The notes under the pieces: generated by a model
What the model was told of the DNA's origin: nothing
What the model saw: the letters and a program-made list of their open reading frames with translations, nothing else
Databases searched by the model: none
Translations under genes and position numbers: made by a program
Part shown: one piece after another, positions 1 through 9,376 of the stretch
How positions within the stretch are numbered: position 1 is the first letter of the stretch
How the letters are laid out: each line of letters opens with the position of its first letter
Source of the DNA: an uncultured Paracoccaceae bacterium
GTDB taxonomy: Bacteria > Pseudomonadota > Alphaproteobacteria > Rhodobacterales > Rhodobacteraceae
Reading direction: 5' to 3'
Assembly (NCBI GenBank): GCA_947311485.1
Contig: CAMZLM010000043.1
Location: 1-42,351, forward strand
DNA length: 42,351 nucleotides

Positions 1-107
1 CTGAAGCAGGCCGACAGGCGACAATGACACACCAACGCCCGAAAATTAACACCTAAAATCAACAGGCAGAATGCTGGTATTCGAAATATCGAGGGCCAAT
101 AGCCAAC

Positions 108-138
108 ACCTCAGCTAAAGCACCTGTTTCGCTGAGGT
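108..138 (-). terminator. Inverted repeat after the deaminase gene, possible weak terminator
   Basis: An 8-bp perfect inverted repeat (ACCTCAGC at 108-115, GCTGAGGT at 131-138) with a 15-nt loop lies about 26 nt beyond the stop codon of the minus-strand deaminase gene. It has no clear T-run on the minus strand, so it may be a 3' processing or protective hairpin rather than a classical Rho-independent terminator. Otherwise nothing is recognisable in positions 1-163. Confidence 0.25.
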
Positions 139-163
139 CTCACCAAGTTTAAGGACGGTTTCT

Positions 164-1498
164 CTATTCCGCCAAGGCTTGTGCCAACCGGTTTTGCCGT
201 TCAATCAATCCGCGCATATCCACACCGCACAGACGGAAATCGCGCACCACATCGCGCCCTTCCACCAGTAGGTCGCGCACCTGATGCGGGCCGGTCAATA
301 CCAGTGCCGCCACCGGATCCCAGCTGCCCGCGGCCGCAATGCCCGACATATCCCAAATCGCAATATCGGCGCGCTTGCCGACAGACAGCGATCCGCAATC
401 AGGCCGCCCCAGCACCGTCGCCCCGCCAAGGGTGGCAATCTCCAGTGCCTCGCGCGCGGACAGGGCGTCAGCCCCGTTGGCCACCCGCTGCAACAACAAC
501 AACTGGCGCGCCTCGTCCAGCAAATGCCCCGCGTCATTGGACGCAGACCCGTCCACCCCGAGCGCGACATTCACCCCGGCGTCCCGCATCCGGCGCACCG
601 GTGCGATGCCGGATCCCAAACGGCAATTGGAACAGGGACAATGCGCCACGCCGGTTTTGCTGCGGGCAAAAAGATCGATTTCAACGGTGTCCAGCTTTAC
701 ACAATGGGCATGCCACACATCCGCGCCGGTCCAGCCCAGATCCTCGGCGTATTGCCCCGGCCGACAGCCGAATTTCTCCAGTGAATAGGCGATATCCTCG
801 TCATTTTCCGCCAGATGGGTGTGCAGCATCACCCCCTTGTCCCGCGCCAGCAACGCCGTATCGCGCATCAATTCGCGGCTGACGGAAAACGGCGAACACG
901 GGGCCAGCCCCACCCGCACCATCGCACCGTCGTTCGGGTCGTGAAAGGCATCGACCACGCGGATACAATCCTCCAGAATTGCGGATTCCTGTTCCACCAG
1001 CGCATCCGGCGGCAGGCCGCCATCGCTCTCGCCAATGCTCATGGAGCCGCGCGTCGGGTGAAACCGCAAGCCGATGGTTTTGGCCGCCTCGATCGTATCC
1101 TCCAGCCGCGCACCGTTGGGGTACATGTACAAATGGTCGCTGGACTGCGAACAGCCGGACAAGGCCAGCTCTGCCAACCCCACCTGCGCCGAGGTGAAAA
1201 TCTCTTCCGGCCCCATGCGCGCCCAGATCGGATAGAGCGTTTGCAACCAGCCAAACAACAACGCATCCTGCCCGCCCGGCACAACCCGCGTCAGGGTTTG
1301 ATACAGGTGGTGGTGTGTGTTCACCAGCCCCGGAGTCACCACACACCCCGCCGCCTGAATTACCCGGTCACCGGACAACCCCTGCCCCACGGCGACAATC
1401 ACCCCGTCGCGGATCAGCACATCTCCCTGCGCGATTTCGCGGCGGGTGGCGTCCATTGTCACCACCACATCGGCGTTTTTGATTACGGTTGTTGTCAT
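164..1498 (-). CDS. 8-oxoguanine deaminase-like amidohydrolase
   Basis: A 444-residue metal-dependent hydrolase of the COG0402 (AtzB/8-oxoguanine deaminase) group. The N-terminal metal motif is VNTHHHLYQ, followed by SSDHLYMY, HTHLAEN (third metal histidine), HCPCSNCRLGSG and the GVDGSASNDA aspartate region, all in the order expected for this family. Members related to Pseudomonas Pa0142 deaminate 8-oxoguanine to urate; hydroxyatrazine-type substrates are the alternative. The ATG at 1498 is chosen over an in-frame start 27 nt upstream because GAGGTGA sits at the right distance before it. It is divergent from uraD with 87 nt between, which supports a purine-catabolic role: urate made here would lead to the OHCU substrate of UraD. 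The urate oxidase step is not in the window. Family is firm, substrate is inferred. Confidence 0.82.
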   Translation of the reverse strand: MTTTVIKNADVVVTMDATRREIAQGDVLIRDGVIVAVGQGLSGDRVIQAAGCVVTPGLVNTHHHLYQTLTRVVPGGQDALLFGWLQTLYPIWARMGPEEIFTSAQVGLAELALSGCSQSSDHLYMYPNGARLEDTIEAAKTIGLRFHPTRGSMSIGESDGGLPPDALVEQESAILEDCIRVVDAFHDPNDGAMVRVGLAPCSPFSVSRELMRDTALLARDKGVMLHTHLAENDEDIAYSLEKFGCRPGQYAEDLGWTGADVWHAHCVKLDTVEIDLFARSKTGVAHCPCSNCRLGSGIAPVRRMRDAGVNVALGVDGSASNDAGHLLDEARQLLLLQRVANGADALSAREALEIATLGGATVLGRPDCGSLSVGKRADIAIWDMSGIAAAGSWDPVAALVLTGPHQVRDLLVEGRDVVRDFRLCGVDMRGLIERQNRLAQALAE

Positions 1499-1585
1499 TG
1501 TGTCACCTCGAAAAAATCCCCCCAAACTACCCTTGCATTCCGATCAGGAAAAGGCGCAAATTCGACGCAACAGGAGAAATCAGAC

Positions 1586-2080
1586 ATGCAAGACAAACGC
1601 GCCCGTTTCATCGATACATATGGTGGAATTTACGAACACAGCCCCTGGGTGGCGGAAACGGTTTTTGATGCGGGCCACAGTGACGCCGAACCAATGGCGT
1701 TGGTCGGCCCCATGCGCGCCGTAGTAGAGGCCGCCGGCCACGATTTGCAAATGACCCTGCTGCGCGCCCATCCTGATCTGGCCGGAAAGCTGGCCAAAAG
1801 CGGTACCCTGACCGCCGAGAGCACTTCCGAACAGACCAGCGCCGGTCTGGACCAATGCACAGAGGCCGAGTTCGAGGAGTTCACCGCCCTGAACGAACGT
1901 TATAAAGATCACTTTGGCTTTCCTTATATACTGGCAGTCCGTGGGCGAAACCGGCACGAGATACTCGACAACTTTCGCTCGCGGATAGATAATGATGTGG
2001 CGACAGAATTTCGCGAGGCCCTGAATCAGGTCCATCAAATCGCCCGATTGCGGTTAGAGTCGCTGTCAGCGAAGACCTGA
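1586..2080 (+). CDS. uraD: 2-oxo-4-hydroxy-4-carboxy-5-ureidoimidazoline (OHCU) decarboxylase
   Basis: A 164-residue protein of the UraD/OHCU decarboxylase family, which converts OHCU stereospecifically to S-allantoin in urate catabolism. Recognisable family features are the HPDLAG motif (catalytic histidine region, about residues 62-67), the E-FEEFTALN segment with the acidic catalytic position, and FGFPYILAVRGR near the C-terminal half. The length is normal for bacterial UraD. The reading frame stays open far upstream, but the ATG at 1586 is preceded by AGGAG at about 10 nt and starts the conserved region, so it is the likely start. It is transcribed divergently from the deaminase; the shared 87-nt gap probably holds both promoters. 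No hydroxyisourate hydrolase (HIUase/PucM) is seen nearby. Confidence 0.88.
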   Translation: MQDKRARFIDTYGGIYEHSPWVAETVFDAGHSDAEPMALVGPMRAVVEAAGHDLQMTLLRAHPDLAGKLAKSGTLTAESTSEQTSAGLDQCTEAEFEEFTALNERYKDHFGFPYILAVRGRNRHEILDNFRSRIDNDVATEFREALNQVHQIARLRLESLSAKT

Positions 2081-2086
2081 TATAAC

Positions 2087-2102
2087 ATTCAAAATATTGA
2101 AT
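2087..2102. repeat. Small AT-rich inverted repeat after uraD
   Basis: ATTCAA-AATA-TTGAAT begins 6 nt after the uraD stop codon. It could be a weak terminator or an operator. Nothing in the sequence decides between these. Confidence 0.25.
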
Positions 2103-2142
2103 AAATGCGCCTTGAGTCGTGGTATTCTATGCTTGCTGACAT

Positions 2143-2177
2143 TTTGTGATCACGTAATTTTTTGCCGTGATCACAAA
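2143..2177. promoter_or_regulatory. 12-bp-arm palindrome pair upstream of sucC, candidate operator
   Basis: Arms TTTGTGATCACG (2143-2154) and CGTGATCACAAA (2166-2177) are perfect inverted repeats separated by 11 nt. Each arm contains the 8-bp palindrome GTGATCAC, and the two palindromes are centred 22 bp apart, about two helical turns. This geometry fits two dimers of a regulator bound on one face of the DNA better than an RNA hairpin. A TTGCCG-N16-TATTTT promoter-like pair (2162-2189) would overlap the downstream palindrome, which would suit repression. The regulator is not identifiable here. Confidence 0.5.
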
Positions 2178-2279
2178 TCCGCCTATTTTTCCGCGAATTG
2201 CATTTTTTGCTTCTAACCATCCCGAAATGGTGTCAGATTCACCGGAAATACCTTTCGGTCTAATCAGGAGCGCCTGCAC

Positions 2280-3473
2280 ATGAACATCCATGAATATCAA
2301 GCCAAGAAATTGCTCAAGGAATACGGCGCGCCGGTTTCCGACGGGCGGCCGGTTCTGAAATTCGAAGACGCCAAAACGGCAGCAGGCGAATTGGACGGCC
2401 CGCTTTGGGTGGTGAAGGCACAGATTCACGCAGGCGGGCGTGGCAAAGGCAGCTTCAAAGAGGCCGCCGCCGGTGAACAAGGCGGCGTGCGCCTGACCAA
2501 ATCTGTGGCAGAAGCCGCCGAAGAAGCCCAGAAAATGCTGGGTCGCACCCTTGTCACACATCAGACCGGTCCCGAAGGGAAACAGGTAAACCGTGTGTAC
2601 ATCGAAGACGGTGCCGGCATTGAACGCGAATTGTATCTGGCCCTGTTGGTGGACCGGGTTTCTTCGCGCGTGTCGTTTGTTGTCTCGACCGAAGGCGGCA
2701 TGGACATCGAAGCCGTGGCAGCGGAAACACCGGAAAAAATCCTGAATTTCACCGTTGATCCGGCGACCGGCCTGTCCGGTTTCCATGGTCGTCGTGTGGC
2801 TTTTGCGCTGGGGCTCGAGGGCAAACAAATCAAACAGTGTGTGGCCTTGATCGACACGCTCTATAAAATGTTCATCGAGCGCGACATGGAGATGCTGGAA
2901 ATCAACCCGCTGATCGTGACCACCGACGGCGATCTGAAATGCCTCGATGCGAAAATGGGGTTTGACGACAACGCCATGTACCGCCAACAGGAAATTCTGG
3001 CGCTGCGCGATGAAACCGAAGAAGACGAAAAAGAACTCGCCGCTTCCAAGTTCGATCTGAACTACATCGCGCTGGACGGGGAAATCGGGTGTATGGTGAA
3101 CGGTGCCGGTCTGGCCATGGCCACCATGGATATCATCAAATTGTTCGGCTCCGAACCGGCAAACTTCCTTGACGTGGGCGGCGGAGCCACCACCGAAAAG
3201 GTAACCGAAGCGTTCAAGATCATCACCTCTGACCCGAATGTTAAAGGGATTTTGGTGAACATCTTTGGCGGCATCATGCGCTGTGATGTGATTGCCGAGG
3301 GCGTGGTTACTGCCGTAAAAGAAGTCGGCCTGAAAGTGCCGTTGGTGGTGCGCCTTGAAGGCACCAACGTCGAAGCCGGCAAACGCATCATCACCGAGAG
3401 CGACGTGGACGTGATCGCCGCCGACGATCTGGGCGATGCCGCGCGTAAAATTGTTGCTGCGGTAAAAGGGTAA
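2280..3473 (+). CDS. sucC: Succinyl-CoA ligase (ADP-forming) subunit beta
   Basis: A 397-residue SucC of full length. It forms the nucleotide- and succinate-binding half of the TCA enzyme that interconverts succinyl-CoA and succinate with ATP/GTP formation. The N-terminal [12 protein letters not shown] motif, an ATP-grasp domain (about residues 1-230, with [11 protein letters not shown]), the EINPL motif and the C-terminal CoA-ligase domain with [12 protein letters not shown] are all visible. The start is supported by CAGGAG about 10 nt upstream. It is the first gene of the cluster that continues to sucD, sucA, sucB and lpd, and follows a 199-nt intergenic region holding a strong palindromic operator candidate. 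Unusually, its partner subunit gene sucD is not adjacent: a secreted-protein gene lies between them. Confidence 0.98.
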   Translation: MNIHEYQAKKLLKEYGAPVSDGRPVLKFEDAKTAAGELDGPLWVVKAQIHAGGRGKGSFKEAAAGEQGGVRLTKSVAEAAEEAQKMLGRTLVTHQTGPEGKQVNRVYIEDGAGIERELYLALLVDRVSSRVSFVVSTEGGMDIEAVAAETPEKILNFTVDPATGLSGFHGRRVAFALGLEGKQIKQCVALIDTLYKMFIERDMEMLEINPLIVTTDGDLKCLDAKMGFDDNAMYRQQEILALRDETEEDEKELAASKFDLNYIALDGEIGCMVNGAGLAMATMDIIKLFGSEPANFLDVGGGATTEKVTEAFKIITSDPNVKGILVNIFGGIMRCDVIAEGVVTAVKEVGLKVPLVVRLEGTNVEAGKRIITESDVDVIAADDLGDAARKIVAAVKG

Positions 3474-3518
3474 AGTGATTTCAGTCAGGTATTTTTCGCC
3501 GTAGGGAGCACAAAAGAC

Positions 3519-4031
3519 ATGAAAACCAAGCTTTTACTTACCATCGGGGGCTTTTGCCTGACTGTGGGGGCTTCGGCTCTCGCTCAATCCACGCTGACCA
3601 CGCCTTTTGCGATTGCGCAAGTGGTCGGCACGGCCTGTTTGTTTGACACCATGAACCCCGCCACGGAACTGCCCCGCTCGCATGCGGCTTTTGCCGCGTC
3701 GGGCATGCCGGTTGTACTGCAACAGCCGACCAAAGCCATTTATGGCGATATGGCCGGTACTTTTTTCATTTCCAACCTGACCGATGAAAACACCCTCGCC
3801 TGCGCGGCCAATATCGCGCCGGCGGACCTCAATCAGGCGGGATATAACTTTCTCGTGCAACAAGTCGAAGGCCAGTTCCGCCTGCGCTATGGCAAACATG
3901 TGTTTGTACCCAGGGCAGACAGCACCAGCTGGATTGCCAAACATGGCGATGGCACCAAAACCGTGATGACGATCAGCTTTTCCCCTAACAACGGCACATC
4001 CATAAGCAGCATAGCCGCACCTGATAACTAA
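3519..4031 (+). CDS. Secreted protein of unknown function between sucC and sucD
   Basis: A 170-residue protein I do not recognise. The first 23 residues form a clear Sec signal peptide (positive MKTK, hydrophobic core, ALAQ cleavage region), so the mature part of about 147 residues should be periplasmic or exported. The mature part has two cysteines (in TACLFDTM and LACAANI) that could form a disulfide, and no transmembrane segment. AGGGAG lies about 10 nt before the ATG. It sits 45 nt after sucC and 55 nt before sucD in the same direction, so it should be co-transcribed with both subunits of succinyl-CoA ligase although it cannot meet them in the cytoplasm. Function unknown. Confidence 0.8.
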   Translation: MKTKLLLTIGGFCLTVGASALAQSTLTTPFAIAQVVGTACLFDTMNPATELPRSHAAFAASGMPVVLQQPTKAIYGDMAGTFFISNLTDENTLACAANIAPADLNQAGYNFLVQQVEGQFRLRYGKHVFVPRADSTSWIAKHGDGTKTVMTISFSPNNGTSISSIAAPDN

Positions 4032-4086
4032 CCCTGCCCTGCATGGGGCAACAGAACAACGACCTATCAACCGAATGGAGGCCCAA

Positions 4087-4968
4087 ATGGCCGTACTCGT
4101 AGACGAAAACACCAAAGTAATCTGTCAGGGCTTTACCGGCTCTCAAGGCACGTTCCATTCGGAACAGGCCATTGAATACGGCACCCAAATGGTCGGTGGC
4201 GTAACCCCCGGCAAAGGCGGCATGACCCATCTGGGCCTGCCGGTGTTCAATTCCGTACACGAAGCAAAACACGTGACCGAAGCAAATGCCTCTGTGATCT
4301 ATGTCCCTCCGCCCTTTGCTGCGGATTCCATTCTGGAAGCGATCGATGCGGAAATGGAACTGATTGTCTGCATCACCGAAGGTATTCCCGTGCTGGACAT
4401 GATGAAGGTCAAGCGCGCGCTGGAAGGGGCCAAATCCCGTCTGATCGGGCCAAACTGTCCGGGCATCATCACGCCGGGGGCCTGTAAAATCGGCATTATG
4501 CCGGGCCACATCCACAAGCGCGGTTCCGTTGGTGTTGTGTCGCGTTCCGGCACCCTGACCTACGAAGCCGTGGGCCAGACCACCGCTATCGGCCTTGGCC
4601 AGTCCACCTGTATCGGCATCGGCGGCGACCCGATCAAGGGCACCGAACATATCGACGCGCTTGATCTGCTGCTGGGCGATGACGAAACCCAAAGCATTAT
4701 CATGATCGGCGAAATTGGCGGCAACGCCGAAGAAGAAGCCGCGCAATTCCTGATCGACGAGGCCAAAAAAGGCCGCAAAAAACCGGTTGCCGGTTTCATC
4801 GCCGGTCGTACGGCACCTCCGGGCCGCCGCATGGGTCACGCAGGCGCAATTGTTGCCGGTGGCAAGGGTGGTGCCGAAGACAAAATCGAAGCCATGCGCA
4901 TGGCCGGTATTGTGGTGGCGGACAGCCCAGCCGAGCTTGGCGAAGCGGTACTCAAGGCGATCGGGTAA
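4087..4968 (+). CDS. sucD: Succinyl-CoA ligase (ADP-forming) subunit alpha
   Basis: A 293-residue SucD, the CoA-binding subunit carrying the phosphorylated histidine. The Rossmann CoA-binding N-terminus ([21 protein letters not shown]), the [11 protein letters not shown] motif, GPNCPGII and SRSGTLTYE are present. His251 in MGHAGAIV is the expected phospho-histidine, next to the [10 protein letters not shown] loop. The ATG at 4087 is preferred to one 12 nt upstream because GGAGG (4077-4081) is positioned correctly for it and because family members start MAVL. It pairs with SucC to form the ligase and is followed by a GC-rich hairpin and a small ORF before sucA. Confidence 0.98.
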   Translation: MAVLVDENTKVICQGFTGSQGTFHSEQAIEYGTQMVGGVTPGKGGMTHLGLPVFNSVHEAKHVTEANASVIYVPPPFAADSILEAIDAEMELIVCITEGIPVLDMMKVKRALEGAKSRLIGPNCPGIITPGACKIGIMPGHIHKRGSVGVVSRSGTLTYEAVGQTTAIGLGQSTCIGIGGDPIKGTEHIDALDLLLGDDETQSIIMIGEIGGNAEEEAAQFLIDEAKKGRKKPVAGFIAGRTAPPGRRMGHAGAIVAGGKGGAEDKIEAMRMAGIVVADSPAELGEAVLKAIG

Positions 4969-4979
4969 TTCACTAAAAC

Positions 4980-5001
4980 GCCCCGGCACAACAGCCGGGG
5001 C
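4980..5001 (+). other. GC-rich hairpin between sucD and sucA
   Basis: GCCCCGGC (4980-4987) pairs perfectly with GCCGGGGC (4994-5001) across the 6-nt loop ACAACA. There is no following T-run, so this is more likely an mRNA-stabilising or processing hairpin separating sucCD from sucAB than an efficient terminator. The Shine-Dalgarno of the next small ORF starts only 3 nt after it. Confidence 0.55.
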
Positions 5002-5016
5002 ATCAGGAGGGGAACA

Positions 5017-5151
5017 ATGCAACGCTTGCATTCTGGTTTAGGGGCGAACGGGGATTTTCCTGACAGGTCTCTTTTGTTCAAAAACGATATTTCACATCTC
5101 CCTCCATCCCCCACGACATACGGTCCCAACTCTAACGAGGTAACCCCATGA
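5017..5151 (+). CDS. 44-residue small ORF coupled to sucA, candidate leader peptide
   Basis: This reading frame starts with ATG 7 nt after AGGAGGGG, one of the strongest Shine-Dalgarno sequences in the window. It runs 44 codons and ends at a TGA that overlaps the sucA ATG by the sequence ATGA, the classical arrangement for translational coupling. The predicted peptide begins MQRLHSGLGANG and ends SNEVTP; it is polar, has no signal or membrane segment and resembles nothing I know. The sucA Shine-Dalgarno (GAGGT) lies inside its last codons. A regulatory leader or a microprotein are both possible. Chance is not excluded because it is short. Confidence 0.45.
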   Translation: MQRLHSGLGANGDFPDRSLLFKNDISHLPPSPTTYGPNSNEVTP

Positions 5152-8114
5152 CCGAACATCCTTCCAACGACCAATTCCGTTCTGAATCTTTTCTTCAGGG
5201 CCATAACGCGGAATATGTTGAACAGCTTTATGCGCGCTATACCCGCGACCCGTCCTCTCTGGATCCTGAATGGGTGTCCTATTTCAAGGGACTGGGCGAT
5301 GCCAGCCAGGACGTGCAGGCCGAAGCCGCCGGCCCGAGCTGGGCGCGCAATGACTGGCCGCCAATGCCACAGGATGATCTGACCGCCGCGCTGGACGGGC
5401 AGTGGGGCGAAGATCCGGTGGCGCAGGCCAAACACGCCGAACGCAAAGTCACCGAAAAAGCTGCGGAACAGGGGTTTCAAATCACTCAGGCCGAGGTCCG
5501 TCAGGCGGTGCTTGATTCCGTGCGCGCCCTGATGCTGATCCGCGCCCACCGGATTGTCGGGCACCTGATTGCCGATCTGGACCCGTTGAACATGCGCAAC
5601 ACCGGCCAGCATCCCGAACTGGAACCGGCCAGCTATGGCTTTACCGAAGCCGACATGGACCGGCCTATTTTTCTGGATAACGTGCTGGGGCTGGAAACCG
5701 CCACCATGCGCCAGATTTTCGACATCGTGCGCCGCACCTATTGCGGGACTTTCGCGCTGCAATACATGCATATTTCGGACGCCGAACAGGCCGGTTGGCT
5801 CAAGGAACGGATCGAGGGTTTTGGCAAGGAAATCCAGTTCACCAAACAGGGCCGCAAGGCAATCCTGAACAAAATGGTCGAGGCCGAAGGCTTTGAAAAA
5901 TTCCTGCATGTGAAATACATGGGCACCAAACGGTTTGGTCTGGATGGCGGCGAAGCGCTTATTCCCGCCATGGAGCAAATCATCAAACGCGGCGGGGCGC
6001 TCGGGATTGAGGAAATCACCATCGGCATGCCGCATCGCGGGCGTTTGAATGTGCTGGCCAATGTGATGGGCAAACCCTATCGCGCGATTTTCAACGAATT
6101 TCAAGGCGGCAGCTATAAGCCACAGGATGTGGGCGGTTCCGGGGATGTGAAATACCATCTGGGCGCGTCATCGGACCGTGAATTTGACGGCAACAAGGTG
6201 CATTTGTCCCTGACGGCAAACCCTTCACATCTGGAGGCGGTCAATCCGGTGGTTATGGGCAAGGCCCGTGCCAAACAAAGCCAGAAAAACGACACCGACC
6301 GGACCAAGGTTTTGCCGCTTCTGATGCACGGCGATGCGGCCTTTGCCGGTCAGGGTGTGGTTGCGGAATGTTTCGGCCTGTCCGGCCTGAACGGGCATCG
6401 CACCGGTGGCACCATGCATGTTGTGGTCAACAACCAGATCGGGTTTACCACCGCACCGCATAATTCGCGCTCCTCCCCCTATTGCACCGATATCGCGCTG
6501 ATGGTGGAATGTCCGATTTTCCACGTCAACGGCGACGATCCGGAAGCCGTGGTTCACGCCGCCAAAGTGGCGATCGAATTCCGGCAGAAATTCCACAAGG
6601 ACGTGGTGATCGACATTTTCTGTTATCGCCGGTTTGGCCATAACGAAGGCGACGAGCCGATGTTTACCAACCCATTGATGTACACCAAGATCAAACAGCA
6701 AAAAACCACGCTGACCCTGTACACCGAACGGCTGGTACAGGACGGGTTGATCCCCGAGGGCGAAATCGAGGATACAAAAACCGCATTTCAGGCGTTTTTG
6801 TCGGAAGAATTCGAAATTGGCCGCAGCTATAAACCCACCAAGGCCGATTGGCTCGACGGGCGCTGGTCACATCTGAACAAACGCGGCGAGGAATACCAGC
6901 GCGGTGCAACGCCGGTGGATCCGGATATTCTGGCAGAGGTTGGCACAGCCCTGACCAAACTGCCCGAAGGGTACAACGCCCACCGCACCATTTTGCGGTT
7001 GCTGGACGCCAAGAAAAAGATGGTTGAAACCGGACAGGGTGTTGATTGGGCCACCGCCGAGGCGCTCGCCTTTGGTACGCTTCTGCTCGAAGGCTATCCC
7101 GTGCGCTTGTCCGGTCAGGATTGTACACGCGGTACGTTTTCACAGCGCCATTCCGGGATCATTGATCAAAAAACCGAAGAACGCTATCTGCCCCTGAACC
7201 ATATTCGCGAAAAACAGGCCGAATACGAAGTAATCGACTCGATGTTGTCGGAATATGCGGTGCTGGGGTATGAATACGGCTACACGCTGGCTGAACCGAA
7301 CGCGCTGACCCTGTGGGAGGCCCAGTTCGGCGATTTCGCCAACGGGGCGCAGATCATGATTGATCAGTTCGTTTGCTCGGGCGAGGCCAAATGGCTGCGC
7401 ATGTCCGGTCTGGTGATGCTGCTGCCGCATGGCTATGAAGGACAGGGGCCGGAACACTCCAGCGCCCGTCTGGAACGGTTCTTGCAGCTCAGCGCCGGGG
7501 ATAACTGGATCGTGGCCAATTGCACGACGCCGGCGAACTATTTCCATATTCTGCGCCGCCAGATGCACCGGACCTATCGCAAGCCGTTGATCATGATGAC
7601 ACCGAAATCCCTGTTGCGCCATAAATTATGCGTCTCGGATATGGCCGATATGGCCACGGGATCGAGCTTTCACCGCGTCCTCTGGGATGATGCACAGAAA
7701 GGCACATCGGAAACCGCGCTGCTGGCGGATGACAAAATCAAACGCGTGGTGCTGTGTTCGGGCAAGGTTTACTATGACCTGCTGGCCGAACGCGATGCGC
7801 GCGGGTTGGACGATGTCTATTTGCTGCGGGTGGAACAATACTATCCGGTACCGGCGCAATCGCTGGTCAAGGAATTGTCCCGTTTCCCGAACGCCGATTT
7901 TGTCTGGTGTCAGGAAGAACCTAAAAATCAGGGGGCCTGGTCCTTTATCGAACCGAATATCGAATGGGTTCTCACCCGTATCGGTCACAAACACACACGG
8001 CCTGCCTATGCCGGGCGCGCCGCATCGGCCTCGCCGGCCACAGGGCTGGCAAGTGCTCACAAAGCAGAACAAACCGCGCTTATTGATGACGCGCTGACAT
8101 TGGAAGGAAACTGA
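5148..8114 (+). CDS. sucA: 2-oxoglutarate dehydrogenase E1 component
   Basis: A 988-residue thiamine-diphosphate enzyme that decarboxylates 2-oxoglutarate and passes the succinyl group to the E2 lipoyl arm. The N-terminal E1 segment ([15 protein letters not shown]), the [14 protein letters not shown] motif, the [23 protein letters not shown] thiamine-diphosphate and magnesium region, the TFSQRHSG transketolase-pyrimidine region and the [13 protein letters not shown] and [10 protein letters not shown] motifs occur in order. The length is normal. Its ATG overlaps the stop of the upstream small ORF, and its own stop is 2 nt before sucB, so it should be translated with sucB. Several strongly charged or proline-rich frames on the other strand are shadows of this gene. 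Confidence 0.98.
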   Translation: MTEHPSNDQFRSESFLQGHNAEYVEQLYARYTRDPSSLDPEWVSYFKGLGDASQDVQAEAAGPSWARNDWPPMPQDDLTAALDGQWGEDPVAQAKHAERKVTEKAAEQGFQITQAEVRQAVLDSVRALMLIRAHRIVGHLIADLDPLNMRNTGQHPELEPASYGFTEADMDRPIFLDNVLGLETATMRQIFDIVRRTYCGTFALQYMHISDAEQAGWLKERIEGFGKEIQFTKQGRKAILNKMVEAEGFEKFLHVKYMGTKRFGLDGGEALIPAMEQIIKRGGALGIEEITIGMPHRGRLNVLANVMGKPYRAIFNEFQGGSYKPQDVGGSGDVKYHLGASSDREFDGNKVHLSLTANPSHLEAVNPVVMGKARAKQSQKNDTDRTKVLPLLMHGDAAFAGQGVVAECFGLSGLNGHRTGGTMHVVVNNQIGFTTAPHNSRSSPYCTDIALMVECPIFHVNGDDPEAVVHAAKVAIEFRQKFHKDVVIDIFCYRRFGHNEGDEPMFTNPLMYTKIKQQKTTLTLYTERLVQDGLIPEGEIEDTKTAFQAFLSEEFEIGRSYKPTKADWLDGRWSHLNKRGEEYQRGATPVDPDILAEVGTALTKLPEGYNAHRTILRLLDAKKKMVETGQGVDWATAEALAFGTLLLEGYPVRLSGQDCTRGTFSQRHSGIIDQKTEERYLPLNHIREKQAEYEVIDSMLSEYAVLGYEYGYTLAEPNALTLWEAQFGDFANGAQIMIDQFVCSGEAKWLRMSGLVMLLPHGYEGQGPEHSSARLERFLQLSAGDNWIVANCTTPANYFHILRRQMHRTYRKPLIMMTPKSLLRHKLCVSDMADMATGSSFHRVLWDDAQKGTSETALLADDKIKRVVLCSGKVYYDLLAERDARGLDDVYLLRVEQYYPVPAQSLVKELSRFPNADFVWCQEEPKNQGAWSFIEPNIEWVLTRIGHKHTRPAYAGRAASASPATGLASAHKAEQTALIDDALTLEGN

Positions 8115-8116
8115 TC

Positions 8117-9301
8117 ATGGCCGAGGTAAGAGTCCCGACGCTGGGCGAAAGCGTAACCGAAGCAACCATCGCCACATGGTTCAAGCAACCCGGCGACGCG
8201 GTTGCCGTGGATGAAATGCTGTGTGAACTGGAAACCGACAAGGTTACCGTCGAAGTCCCCGCCGCCGTGGCCGGTGTTCTGAGCGAAATCATCGCCCCCG
8301 AAGGCACAACCGTTGGCGTTGACGCGCTGCTGGCCGTGATCGCCGAAGGCGACAGCGCCGCCCCTGCCCCCAAGGCCGCAGCACCGGCAGCAGCCCCGGC
8401 GGCCACATCGGATGCAGGGATCAAAAACGCCCCCGCCGCCGAGAAAATCATGGCCGACAGCGGTCTGTCCGCCAGTCAGGTGACCGGCACCGGTCGCGAT
8501 GGCCGGATCATGAAGGAAGACGTGCAAAAGGCGCTGGCAACGCCGGCCCCCGCACCGGCCCCTGCCGCCGCCCCGCGCGCGGTTGTTTCTGTGGATCAGG
8601 GCGCACGCGAAGAACGGGTGAAAATGACCCGCCTGCGTAAAACCATCGCCAAACGGCTCAAGGACAGCCAGAACACGGCGGCGATGCTGACCACCTATAA
8701 CGAGGTCGATATGACCGCCGTTATGGAATTGCGCAATGAATACAAGGAATTGTTCCTGAAAAAGCATGGTGTGAAGCTGGGTTTCATGTCCTTCTTTACC
8801 AAGGCATGCTGCCACGCCCTGCGCGAAATTCCCGAAGTGAACGCCGAAATCGACGGCGAGGAAATCGTTTACAAGAACTATGTAAACATGGGTATTGCAG
8901 CGGGAACACCGACAGGATTGGTGGTGCCGGTGATCAATGATGCCGATGCCATGTCCTTTGCCGAGATTGAAAAATCCATTGCCGAAAAGGGCAAACGCGC
9001 GCGGGAAGGCCAGCTGACCATGGCAGAAATGCAGGGCGGGACGTTTACCATTTCCAACGGCGGGGTTTATGGCTCGCTGATGTCTTCGCCAATCCTGAAC
9101 CCGCCGCAATCGGGCATTCTGGGCATGCACAAAATCCAGGACCGCCCGATGGCGATCAACGGCGAAGTTGTTATTCGTCCGATGATGTATCTGGCCCTGT
9201 CCTATGACCACCGGATTGTGGATGGCAAAGGCGCCGTGACGTTCCTTGTGCGGGTGAAAGAGGCCCTTGAGGATCCACGGCGCTTGTTGATGGATTTGTA
9301 A
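8117..9301 (+). CDS. sucB: Dihydrolipoyllysine succinyltransferase, E2 of 2-oxoglutarate dehydrogenase
   Basis: A 394-residue E2 core protein with one lipoyl domain. The lipoyl lysine is Lys42 in [13 protein letters not shown]. An Ala/Pro-rich linker (about residues 78-100) follows, then the peripheral-subunit-binding domain (about 101-138, [20 protein letters not shown]), a second Ala/Pro linker and the catalytic acyltransferase domain to the C-terminus. The catalytic [11 protein letters not shown] motif places His365 and Asp369. One lipoyl domain and the [11 protein letters not shown]-like segment ([14 protein letters not shown]) identify the 2-oxoglutarate rather than pyruvate complex. It is 2 nt downstream of sucA and is followed by a terminator-like hairpin before two non-TCA genes and lpd. 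Confidence 0.98.
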   Translation: MAEVRVPTLGESVTEATIATWFKQPGDAVAVDEMLCELETDKVTVEVPAAVAGVLSEIIAPEGTTVGVDALLAVIAEGDSAAPAPKAAAPAAAPAATSDAGIKNAPAAEKIMADSGLSASQVTGTGRDGRIMKEDVQKALATPAPAPAPAAAPRAVVSVDQGAREERVKMTRLRKTIAKRLKDSQNTAAMLTTYNEVDMTAVMELRNEYKELFLKKHGVKLGFMSFFTKACCHALREIPEVNAEIDGEEIVYKNYVNMGIAAGTPTGLVVPVINDADAMSFAEIEKSIAEKGKRAREGQLTMAEMQGGTFTISNGGVYGSLMSSPILNPPQSGILGMHKIQDRPMAINGEVVIRPMMYLALSYDHRIVDGKGAVTFLVRVKEALEDPRRLLMDL

Positions 9302-9304
9302 TCG

Positions 9305-9340
9305 GATGAGGGTGTTTTCCTGCTAACACCCTCATCTTTC
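9305..9340 (+). terminator. Rho-independent terminator-like hairpin after sucB
   Basis: GATGAGGGTGTT (9305-9316) pairs perfectly over 12 bp with AACACCCTCATC (9325-9336) across an 8-nt loop, followed by a short TTT tract. It begins 3 nt after the sucB stop. It probably ends or attenuates most sucCDAB transcription before the AT-rich gene and lpd. Confidence 0.65.
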
Positions 9341-9376
9341 TAATGAACTTTTGAGCAAAAAAGGCGTATAGCGAGT

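Noticed and set aside
815-1585. Upstream extension of the uraD frame
   Set aside because: It runs antisense through the deaminase gene. The family sequence and the Shine-Dalgarno both support the start at 1586.
4836-6158. Long open frame (440 codons) on the minus strand opposite sucA and sucD
   Set aside because: It lies wholly opposite sucD/sucA, its protein is low-complexity His/Phe/Gly/Arg-rich as expected for an antisense shadow, and it lacks a Shine-Dalgarno or known motif.
8057-9211. Minus-strand frame of 384 codons opposite sucB
   Set aside because: Composition is a mirror of the Ala/Pro-rich sucB linkers; no domain is visible.
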